DNA of 64,000 nucleotides from Bacillus sp. WMMC1349 (GCF_013155385.1 NZ_JABJUQ010000007.1:373001-437000), one strand, 5' to 3'. Shown: positions 29,967 to 39,781, counted from the first letter of the stretch. Notes: a model not told the origin generated them from the letters alone. A program made the numbers and translations.

Positions 29967-32261
29967 ATGGAGAAACAAAAGCTAATTTTAATAGGGAACG
30001 GTATGGCAGGAATTCGAGTGGTTGAAGAGATCTTAATGCATAATAAAGATCTATTTGATATCACTATAATTGGTCGTGAACCGCATCTTCACTACAATCG
30101 GATCTTATTGTCTTCTGTTTTACAAGGTGAAATGGAGTTGAACGATATTTTCGTGAACAGTCATAGCTGGTATATGGAGAACGGTATTCATCTTTATACA
30201 GGGGAAACGGCTGTTCAAATTGATATTGGGAGACAGACTATAACGACAGATGTAAATCGTGAGCTAACCTATGACAAATTAGTGATTGCTACAGGATCTT
30301 CCCCATTTGTTCCCCCAATTGTCGGCGTAGAAAAACAGGGGGTATATGGATTTCGGACGATTGAAGACTGTCAGATGTTGATCAATGCTGCTAGGCGTCG
30401 TGTTCGAAAAGCAACAGTTATTGGCGGCGGGGTTTTGGGACTTGAGGCAGCGGGAGGATTGGTGAACCTTGGGGTGAAGGTTGATGTCATTCACCAAGCC
30501 CCATATATCATGCAGAACCAACTGGATCACCAATCAGCAGCCATGCTTCAAGATGAGCTAGAACAACAGGGGATTCGTTTTCTGCTAGAAAAAGAGACGG
30601 AAGCTATATTGGGGGAATCCCGTGTCAAAGGTGTACGATTCAAAGATGGTACAGAGATTGACACTGATCTTGTTGTGCTAGCTGCCGGTGTGAGACCGAA
30701 TATAGAACTAGCAAAAATGAGTGCCATCTCCGTAAACCGTGCGATTATTGTCGATGATAAGATGCAGACAAATGTTAACGGGATTTATGCAGTTGGAGAA
30801 TGTGCAGAACATCGCGGAGTCGTCTATGGGCTTATCAACCCCATATATGAGCAAGCAGAAGTGTTGGCAAAACAAATTTGCGGATTGCCATCTGATGATT
30901 ACAAAGGTTCTCTTCAATCGACTGTGCTGAAAATTGCCGGAATTGATGTTTTTTCAGCAGGTAAGGTGATGGAGGATGACACGACAATGGCAATCAAACT
31001 TGTTGATGAGTCAGCTAAAATATATAAAAAAGCCATTTTTCAAGCTGATCGATTAGTTGGTGTGATCTTATATGGGGAGACAAACAGCAAACAAAAACTG
31101 TTAGAAAGTATGGTCAAACAAAGGGATATTTCAATAGTGAAAAAAGAACTTTTGCAATTAGATGAAGAAAGTCCAGTCGCTTCAATGGCGGTTGAAGCGA
31201 CGGTTTGTCAATGCAATGGGGTATCAAAAGGCATGATAATTGAAGCGGTGCAAACGTATCGTTTAGAAACAGTTGAAGATGTAAAGCATTGTACAAAGGC
31301 ATCTGGCTCATGCGGTGGCTGCAAATTGTTGATTGAGGAGTTGTTGGTCGATATAGCGGATCAAGAATATCAAACATCATCTAAATCATTCTGTTCCTGC
31401 ACGACATTACAGGAAGACGAAGTTGTCAACGAAATACAGATGAAAAATCTGACTTCTGTTGAGGATGTCATCACAGCATTGCACTGGAAAAATCGCGATG
31501 GATGCTCTATTTGTCGACCTGCGATTGATTATTATGTGACGATGATTCACGCTGGTTTTAGTAGGAAAATGGGAGAAGTCGATGAGGAACATCGTTTATG
31601 TACAATTGTTCCGCAAATGTACGGGGGAATAACAAATGCTTCCGAACTAAAACGAATGAGCACAGTCATTGAAAAATATCAAATTCCTCAAGTGTTTATT
31701 ACAAATGATCAAAGAATCATGTTGGCGGGGATAGACAAAGAAAATCTCACAAATATAAAAGAAGAATTAGAAATACCGATTTGTTTATTACAAAAACAGG
31801 TGATCGGCTCAATCAAAACGTGTTCATGCAGGCAACCAGATGTGATGCTCGAATTTGCCGCTGAGCTTGAGAAGGTGATCGAGAGGCTTTTACTGCCGGC
31901 ACAAGTATCGATCGGAATTTCCAGTTGTTTGAATGATTGTATTCATGCTTCTTTACAGGACATTGGTGTGATCCAGTCAATCAGCGGTTTTGACATATTT
32001 GTTGGCGGAAAAGGCGGACCGAACCCTTGTGCCGGAGAGCTGCTCGTTGTAGCACATACATTAGCGGAGGCAGGAGAGTTTCTGAAAGGTTTTCTCCAGT
32101 ACTATCGCGAATCGGCAAATTATCGCGAACAAATCAGACAATGGATTAGACGCATTGGTCTCATTCATATTCGAGAAATATTATTTGATCATGGGCTACG
32201 CAGTCAACTGCAAAAACAACTTGAAAACGCGAAACATCTGGAAAGGGTTGAGTTGATGTGA
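29967..32261 (+). CDS. nasB: Assimilatory nitrate reductase electron-transfer subunit
   Basis: A 764-residue flavoprotein that passes electrons from NAD(P)H to NasC. The N-terminal pyridine-nucleotide disulfide oxidoreductase part (about 1-320) has GNGMAGIRVVEEI for FAD and GGGVLGLEAAGGL for NAD(P)H. Two BFD-type [2Fe-2S] domains follow (CQCNGVSKGMI...CGGCK near 413-450; CSCTTLQEDEV...CSICRPAI near 475-520). The rest is NirB-like, but the siroheme/[4Fe-4S] site is degenerate: TCSCRQPDV replaces TC-x5-C, while SSCLNDC remains. It is therefore a NirB paralogue converted to electron transfer. Its GTGA overlap with nasC couples translation. Confidence 0.94.
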   Translation: MEKQKLILIGNGMAGIRVVEEILMHNKDLFDITIIGREPHLHYNRILLSSVLQGEMELNDIFVNSHSWYMENGIHLYTGETAVQIDIGRQTITTDVNRELTYDKLVIATGSSPFVPPIVGVEKQGVYGFRTIEDCQMLINAARRRVRKATVIGGGVLGLEAAGGLVNLGVKVDVIHQAPYIMQNQLDHQSAAMLQDELEQQGIRFLLEKETEAILGESRVKGVRFKDGTEIDTDLVVLAAGVRPNIELAKMSAISVNRAIIVDDKMQTNVNGIYAVGECAEHRGVVYGLINPIYEQAEVLAKQICGLPSDDYKGSLQSTVLKIAGIDVFSAGKVMEDDTTMAIKLVDESAKIYKKAIFQADRLVGVILYGETNSKQKLLESMVKQRDISIVKKELLQLDEESPVASMAVEATVCQCNGVSKGMIIEAVQTYRLETVEDVKHCTKASGSCGGCKLLIEELLVDIADQEYQTSSKSFCSCTTLQEDEVVNEIQMKNLTSVEDVITALHWKNRDGCSICRPAIDYYVTMIHAGFSRKMGEVDEEHRLCTIVPQMYGGITNASELKRMSTVIEKYQIPQVFITNDQRIMLAGIDKENLTNIKEELEIPICLLQKQVIGSIKTCSCRQPDVMLEFAAELEKVIERLLLPAQVSIGISSCLNDCIHASLQDIGVIQSISGFDIFVGGKGGPNPCAGELLVVAHTLAEAGEFLKGFLQYYRESANYREQIRQWIRRIGLIHIREILFDHGLRSQLQKQLENAKHLERVELM

Positions 32262-34414
32262 CCAAACCATTATCAAAATATTTCCAACAACAAACACAAG
32301 TACAGTCAGAAAAAATATATGATACACAGTGCCCGTTTTGCAGTATGCAATGTCAAATGCAGTTGATTGAACAAACAATGCACACAAACAAACAATATAC
32401 AGCTAGAGGAATTGATCATGTAACAACAAAAGGTCGTTTATGTCTAAAAGGAATGAATGCCCACCAACATGTCTTTCATTCGGAACGTCTGACCCATCCG
32501 CTGATGAAAAGAAACGGCACATTTGTCCGCGTATCTTGGGAAGAAGCACTTCAATATATAGGAGAGCAAGTAACAAGCATTCAACATCAAAGCGGGCATG
32601 ATGCCTTAGGTGTTTATGGAAGTGCATCATTAACAAATGAAGAAGCTTATCTGCTTGGAAAATTCGCCCGTGTTGCCTTAAAGACGAAGCACATTGACTA
32701 TAATGGCCGGTATTGTATGTCAGCGGCAGCGACCGCTGCAACTCAAACTTTTGGTATGGACCGTGGTTTTACAAACACACTTTCAGAGATTCCGCATACA
32801 AGGGTCATGATTCTTGCGGGAACGAATATTGCTGAATGTCAGCCGACGATGATGCCGTACTTTAAAGAAGCAAAAGAAAACGGTGCATTTATTATTGTCA
32901 TTGACCCTAGGCAAACATTGACTGCTCAGATGGCTGACCTGCATCTTCAGGTGAAGCCGGGAACAGATGCTATGCTAGCAAACGGTATACTGAAGATCAT
33001 CATTGAAGAACGGCTGACAAATGATTCATTTATCGAGAGGCGGGTGTCTGGATTTGAAGCTGTTAAACACTACGTGACTTCTTTAGATCTTAGAGAAATA
33101 TCAAAAAAGACAGGTGTGCCGATCGAACAAATCCGAAAAACAGCTATAAAATTTGCACAGGAAGAAACAGGCATGATATTTACAGCAAGAGGGGTCGAAC
33201 AACAAACAGATGGGGTGGCAACCGTCAAAAATTTACTGAATATTCTAATATCAGTAGGGAAAGTTGGAAAGTATGGTTGTGGATATGCTGCGATCACTGG
33301 TCAAGGGAATGGGCAAGGGGCAAGAGAACACGGGCAAAAAGCAGACCAGTTACCAGGATATCGTTCAATTGAAAATGAAGCAGACCGTTCCTTTATAGCA
33401 AATGTCTGGAATATTAAAAAAGAAGAATTACCGAGAAAGGGTGTTTCTGCTTATGAAATGATTAAGAAAATTGACAAACAACAGATCACAGGCATGTTGA
33501 CATTTTGTTCAAATCCTGTTGTCTCAAGTCCAAATGCCAACTTTGTCAAGAACGCTTTAAGGAAATTAAAGTTTTTCGCTGTTGTAGATTTGTTTGTTTC
33601 GGAGACTGCAAAACTGGCCGATGTGATTTTACCAGCATCATCTTTTCTTGAAGATGAAGGAACAATGACAAATGTAGAAGGCAGAGTGACTTTAAGGGAG
33701 GCAGCAAAACCTTGTCCAGGTGAGGTGAAGCATGACTGGCAAATTATTTGTGACATTGCAGCTGTACTTGGAAAAAGCCAGTTTTTCTCCTATCAATCAG
33801 CAGAAGACATTTTTAATGAACTTAGAAGAGCGAGTCAAGGGGGAACGGCCGATTATTTTGGCATCACTTATGAGCGCCTTCGACAGGGAGATGGCATTTT
33901 ATGGCCTTGCCCGAAACCTGGTCATTCTGGAACAAAGCGTTTGTTTGAAACAGAGTTTGCTCATCCAGACAAAAAAGCGAAAATGTTTGTCATTCCTAAT
34001 GAACCGATTGTTCAAAAAGAGCAACCAACAGAACAATACCCGTTGTTTTTAACAACAGGGAGGGTGATGTCACACTATTTAACAGGTGTGCAGACAAGGA
34101 AGAGTCCTGCGCTTTTAGCCAGACATGTTGAATCATTTATGGAGATCCACCCAAAAACAGCTGAGAAGTATAAAATTGAAGATCGTGTTTTGGTGAAAAT
34201 CGAATCAAAAAGAGGCAGCATCATCGTCAGAAGTGTGCTGTCTGAAGCGATTAGACCAGATACCGTTTTTGTACCTATGCATTGGTCAGGTATACAAAAT
34301 GTGAATCATTTGGTTGCTGATGATTTAGATCCGTCTTCTAAGATGCCCAGTTTTAAAGTTTGTGCTGTCCGTATCCAGCCTATTCTTGACAATCATGTGA
34401 ATGAATTGTCATAA
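32258..34414 (+). CDS. nasC: Assimilatory nitrate reductase catalytic subunit
   Basis: A 718-residue molybdopterin oxidoreductase reducing nitrate to nitrite in the cytoplasm. An N-terminal [4Fe-4S] site uses Cys25, Cys28, Cys32 and Cys62 (CPFCSMQC, RLCLKG). The molybdenum ligand is likely the Cys of NGRYCMSAA (near residue 152). MGD-binding blocks include LTTGRVMSHYLTGVQTRKSP. The GTG start overlaps the nasB stop in GTGA. There is no C-terminal BFD domain; that role is supplied by NasB. No molybdenum cofactor or nitrate transport genes are in the window. Confidence 0.95.
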   Translation: MTKPLSKYFQQQTQVQSEKIYDTQCPFCSMQCQMQLIEQTMHTNKQYTARGIDHVTTKGRLCLKGMNAHQHVFHSERLTHPLMKRNGTFVRVSWEEALQYIGEQVTSIQHQSGHDALGVYGSASLTNEEAYLLGKFARVALKTKHIDYNGRYCMSAAATAATQTFGMDRGFTNTLSEIPHTRVMILAGTNIAECQPTMMPYFKEAKENGAFIIVIDPRQTLTAQMADLHLQVKPGTDAMLANGILKIIIEERLTNDSFIERRVSGFEAVKHYVTSLDLREISKKTGVPIEQIRKTAIKFAQEETGMIFTARGVEQQTDGVATVKNLLNILISVGKVGKYGCGYAAITGQGNGQGAREHGQKADQLPGYRSIENEADRSFIANVWNIKKEELPRKGVSAYEMIKKIDKQQITGMLTFCSNPVVSSPNANFVKNALRKLKFFAVVDLFVSETAKLADVILPASSFLEDEGTMTNVEGRVTLREAAKPCPGEVKHDWQIICDIAAVLGKSQFFSYQSAEDIFNELRRASQGGTADYFGITYERLRQGDGILWPCPKPGHSGTKRLFETEFAHPDKKAKMFVIPNEPIVQKEQPTEQYPLFLTTGRVMSHYLTGVQTRKSPALLARHVESFMEIHPKTAEKYKIEDRVLVKIESKRGSIIVRSVLSEAIRPDTVFVPMHWSGIQNVNHLVADDLDPSSKMPSFKVCAVRIQPILDNHVNELS

Positions 34415-34450
34415 AAAGTCACAGAAAGTTTACAAAATTAAATTTAATTT

Positions 34451-34467
34451 GTGATAATTTTAAACAT
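34451..34467. promoter_or_regulatory. TnrA-like box upstream of nasD
   Basis: TGTGATAATTTTAAACA matches TGTNA-N7-TNACA with one mismatch. Its centre is about 45 bp upstream of the start predicted from TATAGT (34492-34497), a usual activating position for TnrA. Confidence 0.65.
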
Positions 34468-34487
34468 GTATAGGAAATACATCTTTT
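34464..34487. promoter_or_regulatory. NsrR-like dyad upstream of nasD
   Basis: ATGTAT (34468-34473) and ATACAT (34478-34483) form a dyad with a 4-base centre, extended by AAAC on the left and CTTT on the right. It overlaps the -35 region and resembles the NsrR operator known at B. subtilis nasD. Nitric-oxide-relieved repression is inferred. Confidence 0.55.
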
Positions 34488-34524
34488 AAGTATAGTGTTG
34501 TTTTTTGAGAAGGGGAGGATGATC

Positions 34525-36954
34525 GTGGAAAAAAAACAGTTAGTCCTTGTTGGGAATGGGATGGCTGGGGTTAGGGCCATCGAAGAAATTCTTAAAGTGT
34601 CAAACGATCAATTTCAAATTACAATTTTCGGAAATGAACCATATCCGAATTATAATCGAATTATGCTTTCTAAAGTATTGCAAGGAGATACAAAAATTCA
34701 TGACATTACATTAAATGATTGGGATTGGTATGAAGAAAACGGTATTCAACTGTATACAGGTGAAGCCGTTATCAAAGTTGATCCTACACAAAAGACTGTT
34801 GTGACTGATTCAGGAAGGGTTCAGCCATATGATGAACTGATTTTGGCGACAGGTTCTCTTCCATTCATCTTGCCACTGCCAGGAGCGGATAAACAAGGTG
34901 TCACAGGTTTTCGAGATATAAAAGATACAGATGTGATGTTAGAAGCTTCGAAAACGTATCAAAAAGCAGCTGTCATTGGCGGCGGATTGCTAGGGCTTGA
35001 AGCTGCACGGGGGCTACTTAATCTCGGTATGGATGTCACCGTTATTCATCTTGAACCATACTTAATGGAGCGGCAACTTGATCCAACAGCAGGTCGCCTA
35101 TTGCAAAACGAATTAGAAAAACAAGGGATGAAGTTTTTACTTGAAAAACAAACCGAAGAAATTTACGGTGATCAGCGGGTAGAAGGATTAAAATTTAAAG
35201 ATGGTTCAACACTTCAAACCGATTTAGTTGTCATGGCGGTCGGTATAAAACCGAACGTTCAGCTTGGGAAAGACTGCGGGATCCCTGTTGGCAGAGGGCT
35301 TATTGTTGATGATTATATGCAAACAGAAATCCCTAACATTTATGCTGTCGGTGAGTGTGCAGAACATCGAGGTATTGCTTACGGGCTTGTTGCACCACTT
35401 TATGAACAGGCAAAAGTGCTTGCCAAGAAAATTTGCGGTGTTGATACAGTGCCATATGAAGGTTCTATTACAGCTACACAATTAAAGGTTTCCGGAGTCG
35501 AGGTTTTTTCTGCCGGCGACTTTATAGAAGCAGATGCTGAAGACAAAAAAGCGATTAAAGTGTTTGATGAACAAGAAGGTATCTATAAAAAGATTGTTTT
35601 GTGCGGCAATCAAGTGGTCGGAGCCGTTTTATTCGGTGATACCAGCGAAGGTAACCGGCTGTTTTCGATGATCCAAAAAGGATCTGATATTTCCGAAACT
35701 TCCAAAGTTTCTATTTTGCAACCGTTGAATCAGGAACATGGAACAAGTGTTACTGCAGCCATGAGTGATGAAGAAATTGTTTGTGGTTGTAATGGTGTTT
35801 CCAAAGGAATGATCATCGAGGCGATCAAAAATCAAGGCTGTTCATCAGTTGATGACATTAAAGCTTGTACAGGGGCATCTCGTTCTTGCGGAGGCTGTAA
35901 ACCACTCGTGGCAGAGATTCTTCAACACACACTCGGTTCTGGGTTTGATGCATCTGTGCAAAAAGAAGCAATTTGCAGCTGTACCGATCTTTCGCGAGAA
36001 GAAGTCATCGCAGAAATAAAGGCAAAAGGGCTGACCCATACGAGAGAAGTCATGAATGTCCTCGGCTGGAAAACGGCAGAAGGGTGTTCCAAATGTCGTC
36101 CAGCACTGAACTATTATCTGGGAATGATTAATCCGACTGAATATGAGGATGAACGAGCATCGCGATTTGTCAATGAAAGGATGCATGCCAACATTCAAAA
36201 AGACGGTACATACTCTGTCGTTCCACGGATGTATGGTGGTGTTACGAATGCCAAAGATTTGCGCCGAATTGCTGATGTCGTCGATAAATATGAGATTCCT
36301 TTGGTGAAAATGACGGGGGGACAGAGAATTGATCTGATCGGTGTCAAAAAAGAAGACCTGCCAAAAGTTTGGGAAGATCTTGATATGCCGTCCGGCTTTG
36401 CATATGGAAAAACGGTCAGAACCGTAAAAACCTGTGTAGGTGAGCAATTCTGCCGCTTTGGCACCCAAGATTCAATGGCTCTTGGCATTGCATTGGAGAA
36501 AAAATTTGAAGGGCTTTCTGCACCTCATAAAATTAAAATGGCGGTGTCGGCATGTCCTAGAAACTGTGCTGAGTCTGGTATAAAAGATGTCGGAGTTGTT
36601 GGTATTGATGGAGGCTGGGAAATTTATGTCGGTGGAAATGGCGGAACCCATTTGCGGGCTGGAGATTTGTTAATGAAAGTCAAAACAGCCGAAGAAGTCA
36701 TCGAGATTACAGGTGCTTATCTTCAGTATTATAGAGAAACAGCCAATTATTTAGAACGGACATCGGCATGGATCGAACGGGTTGGTCTGTCCCATGTTCA
36801 ATCAGTATTAAGTGATGAAACAAACCGGAAAGAGCTGAATGACCGTATGAATGAAGCATTGTCTGTCTATCAAGACCCATGGAAGAACTTTTTGGAGGAC
36901 AAAAAAACAGCAAAACAATTGTTTCATCATGTTGTCACAGCTTCATCACGTTGA
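34525..36954 (+). CDS. nasD: NAD(P)H nitrite reductase large subunit
   Basis: An 809-residue NirB-type enzyme reducing nitrite to ammonium. It has an FAD site (GNGMAGVRAIEEI, about 9-21), an NAD(P)H site (GGGLLGLEAARGL), two BFD-type [2Fe-2S] segments (CGCNGVSKGMI...CGGCK; CSCTDLSREEV...CSKCRPAL), ferredoxin-like domains and an intact siroheme/[4Fe-4S] site (TCVGEQFC and SACPRNC). The GTG start at 34525 is chosen: AAGGGGAGG ends 6 bases before it, whereas the ATG at 34519 abuts the site, and the N-terminus then aligns with NasB. It has its own TnrA/NsrR-type promoter and heads nasD-nasE-nasF. Confidence 0.96.
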   Translation: MEKKQLVLVGNGMAGVRAIEEILKVSNDQFQITIFGNEPYPNYNRIMLSKVLQGDTKIHDITLNDWDWYEENGIQLYTGEAVIKVDPTQKTVVTDSGRVQPYDELILATGSLPFILPLPGADKQGVTGFRDIKDTDVMLEASKTYQKAAVIGGGLLGLEAARGLLNLGMDVTVIHLEPYLMERQLDPTAGRLLQNELEKQGMKFLLEKQTEEIYGDQRVEGLKFKDGSTLQTDLVVMAVGIKPNVQLGKDCGIPVGRGLIVDDYMQTEIPNIYAVGECAEHRGIAYGLVAPLYEQAKVLAKKICGVDTVPYEGSITATQLKVSGVEVFSAGDFIEADAEDKKAIKVFDEQEGIYKKIVLCGNQVVGAVLFGDTSEGNRLFSMIQKGSDISETSKVSILQPLNQEHGTSVTAAMSDEEIVCGCNGVSKGMIIEAIKNQGCSSVDDIKACTGASRSCGGCKPLVAEILQHTLGSGFDASVQKEAICSCTDLSREEVIAEIKAKGLTHTREVMNVLGWKTAEGCSKCRPALNYYLGMINPTEYEDERASRFVNERMHANIQKDGTYSVVPRMYGGVTNAKDLRRIADVVDKYEIPLVKMTGGQRIDLIGVKKEDLPKVWEDLDMPSGFAYGKTVRTVKTCVGEQFCRFGTQDSMALGIALEKKFEGLSAPHKIKMAVSACPRNCAESGIKDVGVVGIDGGWEIYVGGNGGTHLRAGDLLMKVKTAEEVIEITGAYLQYYRETANYLERTSAWIERVGLSHVQSVLSDETNRKELNDRMNEALSVYQDPWKNFLEDKKTAKQLFHHVVTASSR

Positions 36955-36969
36955 AAAGGAGGCATTCGG

Positions 36970-37299
36970 ATGGTGAATAAAAACATAACAAAAGTATTTA
37001 TTGCAAAACTGAGTGAACTACCGGAACAGTTGGGGAAAACGGTTTTTATCGATGACAAAGAGATCGCCGTTTTTAAACTATCAAATGGCAGTGTCCGTGC
37101 CGTCGAAAATCGTTGTCCTCATAAAGGAGGCGTTCTTGCTGAAGGAATGGTCAGCGGTGAATTTGTATTTTGCCCAATGCATGATTGGAAGATCAGTCTG
37201 AAAGATGGTAGAGTTCAAGAACCAGACACAGGCTGTATTCAAACCTTTGAAACTGTAATCGAAGGAGAAGACTTGTTTATTATATATGAAAGAGATTAA
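36970..37299 (+). CDS. nasE: Nitrite reductase small subunit (NirD, Rieske type)
   Basis: A 109-residue NirD-type Rieske-like protein that forms the NAD(P)H-dependent nitrite reductase with NasD. A complete [2Fe-2S] Rieske motif is present (CPHKG and CPMHDW, near residues 47-71); many enterobacterial NirD proteins lack these ligands. The ATG is preceded by AAAGGAGG and follows nasD by 15 bp, so it belongs to the same transcript. Confidence 0.94.
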   Translation: MVNKNITKVFIAKLSELPEQLGKTVFIDDKEIAVFKLSNGSVRAVENRCPHKGGVLAEGMVSGEFVFCPMHDWKISLKDGRVQEPDTGCIQTFETVIEGEDLFIIYERD

Positions 37300-37324
37300 T
37301 CGGTAGATGGAAGGATGACCGTTG

Positions 37325-38746
37325 ATGGGGAATGGGAAAGTATATTTTGTCGGAGCAGGACCGGGAGATATGAGGCTTATGACATTAAAGGGAAAAGCGT
37401 TGCTTGAAAAAGCAGATGTCATCATGTATGACAGACTTGTTAACCCCCGTCTGTTAGAATATGCAAAAGCAACATGTGAATTCATCTACTGCGGAAAACT
37501 TCCGACCCGACATTATATGAAACAGACTGAAATCCATGCATTGCTGATTGAGAAGGCTGGAAAAGGTCTTCAGGTTGTACGGCTCAAAGGGGGAGATCCC
37601 AGTGTATTCGGCAGAGTTGGAGAAGAAGCGGATGCCATCAGTGAACATGGTATCCCATATGAAATGGTACCCGGCATTACGTCTGGAATCGCAGCACCAC
37701 TGTATGCCGGTTTACCTGTAACCCATCGAGATTTTGCGTCATCTTTTGCTGTTATGACCGCACATGATCAAGCAGGTAAACCTGCTTTGGATTGGGAAGG
37801 TCTTGGTAGAAGTGTGCAAACCCTTGTTTTTTATATGGGCATCAAAAATGTGGCTTATATATGTGAGAACTTGATCAAACACGGAAAATCTCCTTCTCTT
37901 CCCGTTATGGTGATCCAATGGGGGACTTGGGGACGGCAGCGAAGCATTAAGGGGACACTTGAAAATATTCAGCGAAAACTAAATGAGCACGAAATCAAAA
38001 ACCCCGCCATTATTGTTGTCGGTGATATTGTTTCATTTCAGCGCAACAGCTGGTTTGAAAAAAAACCTTTAATTGGACGGAATATCATGGCGATCCAAAG
38101 TGGGGAAGAGGACTTACCGATAGATGTTTTGCGTGAACAAGGTGCAGAAGTGATTGAATGGCCAAAATGGAAAATGACTGAAGCGACCATGGATCATTTG
38201 GATGTAGATGAACTTGCTGTTTTTGACAGTTTGTTGTTCACCTCAAAAACAGCAGTGCAACAGTTTTTTAGCAATCTTGCAGTCTTGAAAATCGATGTTA
38301 GACAAATAAGAGGACAGTTTTATGCTTCAACTCCATCGATTAAAGTAGCTTTAGAAGAGCGCGGATTTGCAGCATTTTTACACCAAGGTCAATTAAATCT
38401 AGAAACATGTTTAACTGTCGGTAGTCGAGATGCAGTTCAATCCTATTCAATGTGTCAAGCGTTGATCACACACGAGCAAATGATAGATGATCGCTTTACA
38501 GAGATTGTTAAACGAGAGGTTGCAGAGTTTCCCGTTGATATCCTTCTTTTTTCAAATCGAACATGTGTCGAACTTTTCATACAAGAAGCGGAAAGCATCG
38601 GTATGACTATTGATAAAACAACAGCAAATACCCATGCGATTTGTCTTAGTGAAGACGCAAAAGAAGCAGCAATTGAATTTGGGTTTAAGCTCATTCATGT
38701 GTCAAGCGGGGATATGCAACTTGCGGATGATATAAAGAAGCTTTAA
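37325..38746 (+). CDS. nasF: Uroporphyrinogen-III C-methyltransferase with HemD-like C-terminal domain
   Basis: A 473-residue fusion. Residues 1 to about 245 are a SUMT domain making precorrin-2 for siroheme (GAGPGDMRLMTLKGKALLEKADVI; VRLKGGDPSVFGRVGEEA; PYEMVPGITSGIAAPLYAGLPVTHR). Residues about 250-473 resemble uroporphyrinogen-III synthase (HemD), though with little motif conservation. It supplies the siroheme needed by NasD. ATG 37325 is chosen over an adjacent TTG. It is the last gene of the nas cluster; no siroheme ferrochelatase follows. Confidence 0.93.
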   Translation: MGNGKVYFVGAGPGDMRLMTLKGKALLEKADVIMYDRLVNPRLLEYAKATCEFIYCGKLPTRHYMKQTEIHALLIEKAGKGLQVVRLKGGDPSVFGRVGEEADAISEHGIPYEMVPGITSGIAAPLYAGLPVTHRDFASSFAVMTAHDQAGKPALDWEGLGRSVQTLVFYMGIKNVAYICENLIKHGKSPSLPVMVIQWGTWGRQRSIKGTLENIQRKLNEHEIKNPAIIVVGDIVSFQRNSWFEKKPLIGRNIMAIQSGEEDLPIDVLREQGAEVIEWPKWKMTEATMDHLDVDELAVFDSLLFTSKTAVQQFFSNLAVLKIDVRQIRGQFYASTPSIKVALEERGFAAFLHQGQLNLETCLTVGSRDAVQSYSMCQALITHEQMIDDRFTEIVKREVAEFPVDILLFSNRTCVELFIQEAESIGMTIDKTTANTHAICLSEDAKEAAIEFGFKLIHVSSGDMQLADDIKKL

Positions 38747-38911
38747 GATGGAGGGTGTCCAAAAAGTCTAAACTTTGCGGAGGCCCTTTTCGTATGTTTA
38801 CAATGGGATTATATGATAGACCAGCTAAAAGAAAGAGTTTCAAATCGATGTTGACGACTCGAAAGTGTTTGAGTAGACGAGATATAATGGAATCAATTTT
38901 AAGGAGATTAT

Positions 38912-39124
38912 ATGGAACAAAATAAATTAGTGATCATGAATGAAAAGTTTAAAAAAGAGGGATCAGAAGAGGAAATTGAAGGGTTAACAATTATGGTTGA
39001 CGGGATCATGAAACAAGTTTTTGATATCATCAAATTTAATAAAAATTATGATACATATACTGAAGTATTACGTGATGTAATATTTGCAGGAGTAAAGACA
39101 ATTGTACATGATGATCGAAAATAA
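38912..39124 (+). CDS. Small conserved-type hypothetical protein
   Basis: A 70-residue acidic protein (MEQNKLVIMNEKFKKEGSEE) with no helix-turn-helix, signal or membrane segment; the middle part, LTIMVDGIMKQVFDIIKFNKNYDTYTEVLRDVIFAG, is probably helical. A strong TAAGGAG lies 8 bases before the ATG and a hairpin terminator follows, so it is likely a real single gene. It begins the accessory stretch of immunity-type genes, but no function is recognised. Confidence 0.6.
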   Translation: MEQNKLVIMNEKFKKEGSEEEIEGLTIMVDGIMKQVFDIIKFNKNYDTYTEVLRDVIFAGVKTIVHDDRK

Positions 39125-39146
39125 CATGATGTTAGACAAGATCGAA

Positions 39147-39185
39147 AAAACTTTGGGAAGAGGCAATGAACCCAGAGTTTTTTTT
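39147..39185 (+). terminator. Terminator after the small gene at 38912
   Basis: AAAACTTTGGG pairs with CCCAGAGTTTT (one mismatch), followed by a T run. Confidence 0.78.
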
Positions 39186-39234
39186 GTGGCTATTGCAAAT
39201 ATTGAACGACCATGAAAACTAAGCAGGTGAAGAG

Positions 39235-39705
39235 ATGAACAATTACAATTTTCTATTAAAGTATATTGTGAATGAAGACAATACTAAAAATATGAAACAT
39301 CAGTTTTATCCTTTGAAGAAAGAGGAAATAAAAAATGCTGAGGAGCGAATGGGATTAAGGTTTCCAAATGAATTAAGAAACTTTTACATAACAATTGGTT
39401 ATGGATTTATGCATAGGGATCTTGAATATCAATTTAACAGACTTATCGATCCACATAGTGTAGTTGATATCAGATTAAGAGATGATTTCTATGAATATGA
39501 TCCTGATTTAGAATTGTATGAAGATGACGCGAAATTAGTCTTTTTCGAAATAGTAGAAGGGTTCTATTTATCGATTGATTTTAAAGAACAATCCGGAAAA
39601 AATGCAGTTTATTTTGTTGATACACTTATCTGTGATTCGTTTGCCGAGTTTTTAATGAGGTATGACCAAAATGCCGAATTTTACCACGATTTGTTAGAGT
39701 CATAA
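39235..39705 (+). CDS. SMI1/KNR4 (SUKH) family immunity-type protein
   Basis: A 156-residue single-domain protein. The SUKH core motif is FYPLKKEEIKNAEERMGLRFPNELRNFYITIGYG (about residues 25-58), followed by DDAKLVFFEIVEGFYLSIDFK. SUKH proteins are the most common immunity proteins of bacterial polymorphic toxins. No toxin is adjacent; the next gene is another immunity-type protein, so this is an orphan immunity cluster. It may protect against toxins of neighbours. Confidence 0.8.
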   Translation: MNNYNFLLKYIVNEDNTKNMKHQFYPLKKEEIKNAEERMGLRFPNELRNFYITIGYGFMHRDLEYQFNRLIDPHSVVDIRLRDDFYEYDPDLELYEDDAKLVFFEIVEGFYLSIDFKEQSGKNAVYFVDTLICDSFAEFLMRYDQNAEFYHDLLES

Positions 39706-39781
39706 CGTCAGAAGGGAGAAACTCAAGCAGTGATGAATGATTGAAATTTCAATAATGAAACCAACTAAAAAGGAGAATTGC

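Noticed and set aside
35845-36468. A 207-codon minus-strand frame inside nasD
   Set aside because: Antisense to conserved BFD and siroheme-site coding sequence; no start signals.
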